64,000 nt of DNA from an uncultured Clostridia bacterium (GTDB taxonomy: Bacteria; Bacillota; Clostridia; Christensenellales; UBA1242). The notes beneath the pieces are model-generated. The model ran no database searches. It was not told the DNA's origin and saw only the letters and a list, made by a program, of their open reading frames with translations. Made by a program: the position numbers and the translations under genes. The stretch is taken from contig CAKVLS010000002.1 of the NCBI GenBank assembly GCA_934757865.1, forward strand, positions 62,001 to 126,000, read 5' to 3'. Positions within the stretch are counted from its first letter, which is position 1; the number at the start of each line of letters is the position of its first letter. Positions 46,535 to 53,378 of this stretch are shown here, piece after piece.

Positions 46535-47970
46535 AGTCTTACTTTGCTGTTTTTTAACCTCCTTATCAGTCTATCTTTGTCTTTTGTTATGACGCTTTTT
46601 TCGTATGGCTTTTTGGCATTTTCGGGTCTTGACATTATGTAATATCTCAACTCGTCTAGGCAGTGGTCGTCCTTTTTTATCGGCACATCATTTGAGCCCC
46701 AAAAGTAACTTTTTATCTCCCTTATAAGATTGGGACAATTTTTGAATATAAAAAGTCTGCTTCTGCCGGTGCTATCTTTTAGATAACTTTTTACCTTAGA
46801 TATGCCACTAAAAAGATCTTTATTAACCTTGGGATTGACTGCTATGCCGTTATCAAAGAAAAGTTCTGTTACTGACTTTTCGCTAGCGAGAGTCTTTTGG
46901 TTAGCGGCACTATCTATCAAACTCTCAAGTCTCCCGTCACTGCCAAAATGCCAACCTAGAGATTTTGCTAGCTCTATTATTTTTTTTGCGTGATACTCAA
47001 CAATTTTGCCCGACTCAAAGTGCTCGCCAACAACATATATATTGCCGTCATAATCCACCGCATAAAAGTGACACGACAAAGGGTTGTTAAGCCCGGGGTC
47101 AATAGATATGTTATCTTGCCACTCTTTTGGGATAGTAAATGGCTCTACAACATTTACTCTCTCGTCAAACTCTGTGTACACGAGCCCCTCCGCTGACGAA
47201 AACTTACCATACTTGCGACTTTCGAGTTCGTCACTGGACATACTTGTTTCGAGAGACAGTATTTCATTTTTGTCAAGATAAGGGTTGTCCTCCCACTGCA
47301 TAAAAGTTGTCCATATATTTTCATCGCCCTTGGGGTTAAGATAGATGTCTGTATATACCCAAGTTAAACCTTTAAGTGGAGTCATTGTTCCAAATATATC
47401 TCCGCATTTGTCAAGTACTCTCATGCGGCACTCGGTGTAAATATCAAGCGGCGGCTCTTCATCAAACCAGACATAATCAAGAGATGTCCCTTGGAACTTT
47501 TCTCTACCCTGATCGCAACTCTTAAAACCTATCTTTGATATACCGCCCAAAGCGGATTTGATAGTTATATAATCAATCACTCCGCCTGCGGGGCTGTCTT
47601 TTTTGCCGGACAACATAACTATATCTACTATCCAGTCAGGGTTGATATAACTTAAGACTTTACTTTGGGCGACATCTCTCTGCACTTGCTGTGATAGTGA
47701 CACCACCCAGCCGGTAGTACTCTTTTTGTTTCCTCTATACGGGTGTATGCCCCTTGCCATATACACAACTTCGACCGCTCCGCACTCAGTTTTTCCGCTT
47801 CGGTTACCACCGAACACCCACCTATTCTTTTTTGGACATTTGTGAAATTCAAGCTGTTTATAGTGGATAGGCGGAGTTTTGTTATAATACAAGACTTTGT
47901 TTGCTGTCTTTCGCCTTGCGAGTTCTTTGTCTATTTTTATTATCTTGTTTAATATGTCTGTCTTTTGCAT
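46531..47970 (-). CDS. terL: Phage terminase large subunit
   Basis: A 479-residue packaging motor. Walker A is FGGNRSGKTECGAVE (about residues 52-66), Walker B is LDYVWFDEEPP (about 165-175), the coupling motif is FGTMTPLKG, and the RNase H-like nuclease shows ISIDPGLNNPLSCHFYA, DSAANQKTL and DDHCLDELRYY, supplying metal-binding Asp residues. The ATG at 47970 is chosen because AAGGAATTTT precedes it; the frame to 47991 starts at a weak TTG. All catalytic residues appear intact. Confidence 0.93.
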   Translation of the reverse strand: MQKTDILNKIIKIDKELARRKTANKVLYYNKTPPIHYKQLEFHKCPKKNRWVFGGNRSGKTECGAVEVVYMARGIHPYRGNKKSTTGWVVSLSQQVQRDVAQSKVLSYINPDWIVDIVMLSGKKDSPAGGVIDYITIKSALGGISKIGFKSCDQGREKFQGTSLDYVWFDEEPPLDIYTECRMRVLDKCGDIFGTMTPLKGLTWVYTDIYLNPKGDENIWTTFMQWEDNPYLDKNEILSLETSMSSDELESRKYGKFSSAEGLVYTEFDERVNVVEPFTIPKEWQDNISIDPGLNNPLSCHFYAVDYDGNIYVVGEHFESGKIVEYHAKKIIELAKSLGWHFGSDGRLESLIDSAANQKTLASEKSVTELFFDNGIAVNPKVNKDLFSGISKVKSYLKDSTGRSRLFIFKNCPNLIREIKSYFWGSNDVPIKKDDHCLDELRYYIMSRPENAKKPYEKSVITKDKDRLIRRLKNSKVRL

Positions 47971-48045
47971 AAAATTCCTTTTTTTCGGCAATAAGTTATA
48001 AAAAACACTTTTAGTTTTTTACTAAAATACATTTAGGAGGCTAAA

Positions 48046-48774
48046 ATGATAACTCTAATTTTAATTCTTTGTTTTTCACTACTACCCGCACCGAGAGCTT
48101 TTGCCGAAAATATTTATTATGGTCAAATAATAAACAGCGGTACTTATCTATATAAGGACACAAAAAATAATCTTATTTTTGAGCTCCCTCAAACATATTT
48201 TGTAAAAATTTCTGGCTACAAGTCTGGGCACTACATTGCTGAGTACATGGGCACAAAAGGTTATGTCAAGTGTGATAATATAAAAGTTGTAAGAGGGACA
48301 CCAAAATGTCCATATCTTACAACTTCTACATTTAGATTATTCGCAAGTGATTATAATAAGCTCAAACTATCGCCCAATATCTTATCTAAGACGCTAACAA
48401 GTCTCCCAGTTAACACCCCTATCAAATATATCGCCACAAGTTATGGCGAGGAACTCGTTGAAAACCGAGGCAATGCATGGTACTACTGTGAGTATAGAGA
48501 TGGCAAAAGTTCTATTTGTGGCTATGTATATGCAGGTCTATGTGATGGACTTATTATAGAGCCAAATACAGAGACCTTTGAGTACATCGCAAACCCATAT
48601 GTTAGCCCTAGTACTGAGTATATTGAGTACCTATCAAGTGACGGCAAAATGCTCGTTATAGCACCTGTTGTGCTTGTTAGTATTTTGTTTATTCCACTAC
48701 TGTTTTTGCCTAAGTTTGTAAAAAACTTCAAAAGAAAACCATCTACTACATTTGTAGAAGATGGCAAAATCTAA
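48046..48774 (+). CDS. Secreted SH3-like protein with C-terminal membrane anchor (possible moron)
   Basis: A 242-residue protein with a signal peptide (LILILCFSLLPAPRAFAEN, cleavage near AFA-EN), SH3-like beta segments ending in GYVKCDNIKVV and SICGYVYAGL, and a C-terminal helix (VIAPVVLVSILFIPLLFLP, about 202-222) with a basic tail. GGAGG lies eight bases before the ATG. It runs opposite to the phage genes between terL and the regulator, and resembles in design the protein at 49719-51533. It is probably an envelope protein. No lytic domain is visible. Confidence 0.7.
   Translation: MITLILILCFSLLPAPRAFAENIYYGQIINSGTYLYKDTKNNLIFELPQTYFVKISGYKSGHYIAEYMGTKGYVKCDNIKVVRGTPKCPYLTTSTFRLFASDYNKLKLSPNILSKTLTSLPVNTPIKYIATSYGEELVENRGNAWYYCEYRDGKSSICGYVYAGLCDGLIIEPNTETFEYIANPYVSPSTEYIEYLSSDGKMLVIAPVVLVSILFIPLLFLPKFVKNFKRKPSTTFVEDGKI
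48739..48764 (-). terminator. Hairpin terminating the regulator transcript
   Basis: Stem CCATCT-A-CTACA / TGTAG-A-AGATGG, 26 bases with one mismatch, followed on the minus strand by TTTTCTTTTG. It lies just after the regulator stop, inside the 3' end of the convergent plus-strand gene. Confidence 0.6.
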
Positions 48775-48776
48775 TA

Positions 48777-49301
48777 TTAACAAACCTCTTTTACTTGTCT
48801 AAACAGATGGTCGCAAACGAGAAGTTTGCTGCAATCTGTTTTTTTACTGCCCTCGTCAAAGTAGTCTACAAAATTAGCAAACCACCTTTCTCTTAAGTAC
48901 TTAGACAAAAGGTCTTTGTTTAGTGTGTTTTCAAATGCGAGCATATTGCAAAAAGCCGCAAAAGCGCTGTTAATCTTTCTAAAATAAGTACGTTGGCTGA
49001 TGCCGAGTAGTTCGGATAAGTCGTTAATCGACATGTTGTCAATGTACCTCAAAATTATCATCTTTTTGTTACCTTTGCACAACCTTGCGATAGCTTTATC
49101 AATTAGGACTTTTATATTGATAAGCGAAACTTTTCGCTCGGTCAAATTGATTATTTCGCTAGATAAACTCTCCATATTTTCGCCCATAGACACGCTAAAG
49201 TTCTCAGTCTTTGTGGCAATTAGTTTATCAATAGACATGGTCATTGGCTCCAAATACTTATATAAGTTAAGTAGAGCCCTCCCAAAAATACTTATGTTCA
49301 T
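48777..49301 (-). CDS. Sigma-70 region 4-like phage late regulator (ArpU/RinA type)
   Basis: A 174-residue protein. Residues 65-140 carry a helix-turn-helix of the sigma region 4 kind (MIILRYIDNMSINDLSELLG, then ISQRTYFRKINSAF), as in ArpU/RinA-family activators of phage late genes. The N-terminus is helical (FGRALLNLYKYLEP). AGGAGGTATT lies just before the ATG and a promoter lies upstream. As the first gene before the packaging operon it is the likely activator of late transcription. Confidence 0.72.
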   Translation of the reverse strand: MNISIFGRALLNLYKYLEPMTMSIDKLIATKTENFSVSMGENMESLSSEIINLTERKVSLINIKVLIDKAIARLCKGNKKMIILRYIDNMSINDLSELLGISQRTYFRKINSAFAAFCNMLAFENTLNKDLLSKYLRERWFANFVDYFDEGSKKTDCSKLLVCDHLFRQVKEVC

Positions 49302-49351
49302 AATACCTCCCCCGCTGTTTGAAAAAACTAAAATATGCTTTAGCCATCATC

Positions 49352-49381
49352 AGTATAAAAGCAACTTTTTGCCAAAGTCAA
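49352..49381 (-). promoter_or_regulatory. Promoter of the phage regulator gene
   Basis: TTGACT (49376-49381), 18-base spacer, TATACT (49352-49357), about 50 bases before the ATG. Confidence 0.65.
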
Positions 49382-49501
49382 TTTTTGCTGACATATTTTT
49401 TAATGTTATTGTAAAATATTATCAAAAAATATTGAAAAATGTCTAAATATGTTGAAAGGGTAGTTTCTTCAAACATTTGTTCTATAATAACACCCAAAAG
49501 C

Positions 49502-49516
49502 TGACAATAGTTGTCA
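49502..49516. promoter_or_regulatory. Putative operator palindrome
   Basis: TGACAA-TAG-TTGTCA, perfect 6-bp arms with a 3-base centre, in the divergent region next to the phage regulator. Confidence 0.4.
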
Positions 49517-49718
49517 TACATACCAAATTTGTGTCAAAAAAAATAAAAATATTTTGTCAAAAAAACTCAAAAAGCGTTGGACAAATAAAAGACAAAGTGA
49601 TAGTCTATTATGGTCTGCCCAAAAAATATTCTGGACAAAAAATGAAAAAAGTGTGCGATTTTTCTAGATTATTTTGACAGGGTTATATATAATAACAATA
49701 GGAGATTATGCTTACTTT

Positions 49719-51533
49719 ATGAAGAAAAAATTATTCGTGGCACTGCTACCAATATTTTTGCTGATGCTAGTATTTTTGCCGGTGAGTACATATTCATACG
49801 CAGATAGCATAGATTTCATCTTAGACAATGGCGGCTTTTCGAGTGCATCTGAGATGATAGCTTATGACAATTACCTATTTGTTACCGATGAGGGAGCGAG
49901 TAAAGTCCAAATAATCGACCAAACTACTCTAAAAGTTTACAACTTCGGTAAGAGCGGTATGCAGGACCAAAGTACTACTACCCCAACACATATCGTTTGT
50001 GACAATAATAGCATTTACCTATGCATAGGCAACGGCAATTATATCAAAAAGTTTAACTACAAAGGCGAATATCAAGACTTTTATCATGACAGCTACCTAG
50101 ACAATGATGTGACCAAAAATTTTGAAAAAATAGGTTCGCTTGCACTTGATACATACGGCAACCTATACGCACTTAACATTTCTAGCGACTCAAATAACAG
50201 CCGTATACTAAAATTCTTTAGCAATATCGTAGATGGCACTGAGACTGGAAGTTTCAAAGCTATATCAATAGACAACCTAACTATTGATGATGATTCTACA
50301 ATACTTATGTCTGCTAGCAGCGATTATATGTTTGTCTGCTCTAGCACTAAGATCACTGTTATTGATTCTAGATCATTTACAGTGATTAACACATACTCAA
50401 TCAATGTTCCTCACACAGATGTAAAAATTGATCACTTAGACAACTTGTATTACCTAAATGGCAACACTATCACAAAATTACTAGCTAGTGAATACGCATC
50501 TACTGAGACAATCAATCTAGACAAAAGTTACACACATTTTGCTTTCAACCAAGTCAACGGAAAAGTATATTTTATTGACCAAGAAGATAACAAAATTGTT
50601 AATATAGATGTAACCGGAATTGACCATTTGTCAGCTTTTACAAAACCTCGTGAATATCTAAATCAAGCTGAGCTAAATACTACCAAAGTTCAAATCGCAA
50701 CACTTACCTCTGGTACAATAGCTTACAACTACCCATATACACTATCTTCTAACATTTCGCTTAATGCTGGAGATTGGGCAATAGTTCTTAGTACGCACAC
50801 ATCTAACAACTCTAATTTTTATTACTGTCTAATCACTAACAAAAAGGAATACAACTTAGCTGTATATATTCACAAAAACCACCTAAATATTATAGACGAT
50901 ACAATTACTAACCTTGACGGAACTAACCTATTATATAATCAAGCTATCTCTTCTCCACTAGCTAACATATACAAGTATCCAACATCTATGCTAGCCGAAG
51001 AAGGTGCAAGTAGCGCAATAGTTTACTCACTATCTAGCCTAAATGCTGGCGACAAAATCACCGCAACTAGATACCTAAAAGATTATACAGATTTTAGCGG
51101 TTATAGCTTCTACGAAGTAAAATTTGCTGATGGTTCATACGGATACATCAACGCAAACTCACTAGTAAGTTACAACACCGAAAAAGAGCCTACCAAGATC
51201 AAGGCAAACGCAACAATAGTAACAAGTGACGAAAAAGATTTCGTTAACCTATACACAAAACAAGGCAACAACTATGTTTTAGTTAGAGACTTTGTATTAC
51301 TTAACACTACAAGAGTAAGACTTACATCTAACTATGACAAATCAGCAGAATATACCGAGATAAAATATGTAGACAACGGAACTGTAAAAACAGCCTATGT
51401 CAAGACTAAGTTTATCCAAGTAGATGGTATAAGCTTTGAGATAATCATCGCAATACTACTTGCAGTTGTATGCGTAATACTAACTTTAATATTAGTAGTA
51501 GTAATAAGAAAAAACAAAAAAGTAGCTAGATAA
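49719..51533 (+). CDS. Secreted propeller/SH3-like protein with C-terminal membrane anchor
   Basis: A 604-residue protein with a signal peptide (MKKKLFVALLPIFLLMLVFL, ending near TYSYAD), six NHL-like propeller blades (about 40-330; for example NYLFVTDEGASKVQIIDQ, NLYYLNGNTITKLLA), two or three SH3-like units (about 340-570) and a C-terminal helix (FEIIIAILLAVVCVILTLIL) with a basic tail. It is probably displayed on the outer face of the membrane. The start at 49719 follows GGAG only at 14 bases; a four-codon frame (49708-49722) with stop overlapping this ATG stands between. The function is unknown. Confidence 0.75.
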   Translation: MKKKLFVALLPIFLLMLVFLPVSTYSYADSIDFILDNGGFSSASEMIAYDNYLFVTDEGASKVQIIDQTTLKVYNFGKSGMQDQSTTTPTHIVCDNNSIYLCIGNGNYIKKFNYKGEYQDFYHDSYLDNDVTKNFEKIGSLALDTYGNLYALNISSDSNNSRILKFFSNIVDGTETGSFKAISIDNLTIDDDSTILMSASSDYMFVCSSTKITVIDSRSFTVINTYSINVPHTDVKIDHLDNLYYLNGNTITKLLASEYASTETINLDKSYTHFAFNQVNGKVYFIDQEDNKIVNIDVTGIDHLSAFTKPREYLNQAELNTTKVQIATLTSGTIAYNYPYTLSSNISLNAGDWAIVLSTHTSNNSNFYYCLITNKKEYNLAVYIHKNHLNIIDDTITNLDGTNLLYNQAISSPLANIYKYPTSMLAEEGASSAIVYSLSSLNAGDKITATRYLKDYTDFSGYSFYEVKFADGSYGYINANSLVSYNTEKEPTKIKANATIVTSDEKDFVNLYTKQGNNYVLVRDFVLLNTTRVRLTSNYDKSAEYTEIKYVDNGTVKTAYVKTKFIQVDGISFEIIIAILLAVVCVILTLILVVVIRKNKKVAR

Positions 51534-51558
51534 CAATTATTTTCTAACTACTTTTTTT
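51517..51558. terminator. Bidirectional terminator overlapping a stop codon
   Basis: Stem AAAGTAG-C-TAGA / TCTA-A-CTACTTT (51519-51530 and 51543-51554), the upstream arm containing the last codons of the plus-strand gene; A and T runs on both sides. Confidence 0.75.
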
Positions 51559-51560
51559 AT

Positions 51561-52214
51561 TTATCCAATATTGTCAGCTATATCATATTCCATTTTTGGT
51601 TCGTCTTTTGATATTTTACTAATAGAAATCTCATAAGCAACTCTTGTCTCAACTGTCTCATTAGGCAGTTTTTTTTGATAATCTCTACTCTGTATTCTGC
51701 CTATAATATTAACCTTTTGCCCTACTTCTGCATTTTGGACAAATCTTGCATTTCTGCCCCAAGCTATGCAAGGCAAATAATCTGACTTGTTATACGCACG
51801 ATTAACCGCAACAAGTAAGTCACATATCTCCCTCTTAAAAGGCGTAGTTCTGTATATAGGCGGCTTACATATGTATCCTGTAATTTCTATTTGGTTAGGG
51901 TTTTGGTCGCCAAAATCCTTTTCTACCTCTCTTACAAACACAGTAAGCATTAGCTTGCTTTTGCCATCAATGAGTTTGTTGTAGCTCCTAAATTGACCTT
52001 TTACAAAAATTTCCTTTCCTAATCCAAAGTCATCGTTTGTTAATAGTTTTTCGGATACAGTTATAGGTATAATGTCGCTATTGTCAGATAGTCTTTTTAC
52101 CTCAAGCTCGAGCTCATAAAAACCCTCACCAAATACCTCGTGACTAAATTCAGGCTTTGACACAACCTTTCCCATCAAAGTTACTTTGTTGTTTTCCATT
52201 AGTTCATAATTCAT
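51561..52214 (-). CDS. SSB-like protein with two OB folds
   Basis: A 217-residue protein with two OB-type domains: about 10-100 (NKVTLMGKVVSKPEFSHEVF, FYELELEVKR) and about 105-205 (IEITGYICKPP, REICDLLVAVNR, DYLPCIAWGRNARF, VNIIGRIQSRDY), the second being the classical SSB fold. It lacks the acidic C-terminal tip of canonical SSB, so it is a clostridial accessory SSB-like protein. GGAGATTAAAA precedes the ATG and pdaB lies three bases upstream, so the two share an mRNA. Confidence 0.75.
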   Translation of the reverse strand: MNYELMENNKVTLMGKVVSKPEFSHEVFGEGFYELELEVKRLSDNSDIIPITVSEKLLTNDDFGLGKEIFVKGQFRSYNKLIDGKSKLMLTVFVREVEKDFGDQNPNQIEITGYICKPPIYRTTPFKREICDLLVAVNRAYNKSDYLPCIAWGRNARFVQNAEVGQKVNIIGRIQSRDYQKKLPNETVETRVAYEISISKISKDEPKMEYDIADNIG

Positions 52215-52217
52215 TTT

Positions 52218-52988
52218 TTAATCTCCATTTTTAATTTGTATTCCTTGAGAATTGATGCTGTAATTCTCTTTATATATTAGTTCCGAAACAGACACCACTG
52301 AGTACCCACGAGATTTGAGTGTCGTAAGTAGCGTTGGCAAAGCCTCTACTATATGGTCAGAATTGTTGTGACAAAGTATAATTGACCCTGGCTTAACCTT
52401 AGGCAAAACATTAGAACAAATAGTTTGTGCAGAAACACCCTTCCAGTCTAAACTATCTACATCCCACTGCACAGTAGTAAGCCCTAGCTTCTCAGCCTCT
52501 TCTATACTTGTGTTGTTATAAGCCCCAAAAGGAGACCTAAAAACATTAACTTTCTTGCCAGTGATATTTTCTAGCTTTTGGTTGGTGGTACTAAGTTCTA
52601 AGGCTATTTTGTCACGAGTTAACTTAGTAAGGTCGGGATGAGTGTTAGAGTGAGAACCTATCTCAAAGCCTCTACTATCTATCTCTTTTACTATATCCTC
52701 ATATTTATCTATCCAAAATCCTACTAGGAAAAATGTCGCATTGCAGTTGTGTTTTTCAAGTTCGTCCATAATTTTACGAGTTTTGTCCGCACCCCATGCT
52801 GCATCAAAACTAATGGCTACTTTTTTCTCCTCAGTTTTTACGCAGTAAATAGGAACTTTTCGCATTGATTTTCCAAAGTACACATCTGCCATACTTGAAT
52901 TGCTGACATTGATAATCAGCATCAAAATAAGCAAAAAAATTGATAGTCCTATGTATAGATATTTTTTCGGAACAACTAAAAATCGCAT
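52218..52988 (-). CDS. pdaB: Sporulation polysaccharide deacetylase (PdaB-like)
   Basis: A 256-residue protein with an N-terminal signal anchor (LYIGLSIFLLILMLIINV) and a NodB-type deacetylase domain: ISFDAAWGADKT (motif 1 Asp), SHSNTHPDL (His pair), FRSPFGAYN and ILCHNN. In Bacillus PdaB (YbaN) is needed for spore maintenance. The motif AAWGADKT is typical of the YlxY/PdaB sporulation group rather than of vegetative PgdA. GAGGACAAG precedes the ATG. Confidence 0.83.
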   Translation of the reverse strand: MRFLVVPKKYLYIGLSIFLLILMLIINVSNSSMADVYFGKSMRKVPIYCVKTEEKKVAISFDAAWGADKTRKIMDELEKHNCNATFFLVGFWIDKYEDIVKEIDSRGFEIGSHSNTHPDLTKLTRDKIALELSTTNQKLENITGKKVNVFRSPFGAYNNTSIEEAEKLGLTTVQWDVDSLDWKGVSAQTICSNVLPKVKPGSIILCHNNSDHIVEALPTLLTTLKSRGYSVVSVSELIYKENYSINSQGIQIKNGD

Positions 52989-53378
52989 CTTGTCCTCGCT
53001 TTTTATTATATTATTATGCCAAGTAAGCTTTTTATATGTTTTTGTAGAATAATAGCTTTTTTGGGCAGTTTGTTTTTTTTGTATTACTATATTATATTGA
53101 TTAGAATTTTGTATTATTCAAAAATTAAAAACAAAAAAATGCGATCTAAAAATTAGTTCGCATTTTTTATTTTACAATTATATAAATATTCCTATTTTTT
53201 ATATCAAGCATTTTACTTTTTAATAAGGTTATTTAACTGAGTATATTGATTATCATTGAGCAAATTTTGCTATATATATCTATTATAATAATGTTTATTA
53301 CAATAACACTTATTTACAATAATATCTACCCACTAGGCCTTATAGTAAGTCACTACTTAGTTATCTTGCTATAATCTA
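52989..53378. other. Intergenic region between gyrA end and pdaB
   Basis: About 390 very AT-rich bases. It contains the terminator at 53137-53165; no gene or RNA is apparent. The 210 bases right after gyrA (53171-53378) are unusually long and structureless for a 3' region. Confidence 0.5.
53130..53170 (-). terminator. Terminator of gyrA
   Basis: Stem AAATGCGA-T-CTAA / TTAG-T-TCGCATTT (53137-53165) followed by T-rich sequence on the minus strand. Confidence 0.75.

Larger units (their letters stand above)
38009..49301 (-). mobile_element. Compact phage module (podovirus type, no integrase)
   Basis: Thirteen minus-strand genes and one plus-strand gene, ordered regulator, large terminase, small protein, portal, scaffold, major capsid, small protein, connector-like, propeller-like tail, tail protein, small ORF, two holin-like proteins. 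No tape-measure gene exists, which indicates a short tail. No integrase, excisionase, repressor, replication or endolysin gene and no flanking direct repeat or tRNA were seen. All frames are open and composition matches the host. It may be a remnant prophage or a domesticated system. Confidence 0.8.
49302..49718. other. Right flank of the phage module: divergent regulatory region
   Basis: About 415 bases between the regulator (minus) and the secreted protein (plus). It holds the regulator promoter, a palindrome TGACAA-TAG-TTGTCA at 49502-49516, two more TTGTCAAAAA-type boxes (about 49530 and 49552), TTGACA at 49672-49677 and a short upstream frame at 49708-49722. No gene or att-like repeat was seen. 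Confidence 0.5.

Noticed and set aside
48046..48774. Secreted SH3-like protein as the phage endolysin
   Set aside because: There is no amidase, lysozyme or peptidase motif, and the C-terminal membrane anchor and opposite strand do not fit.
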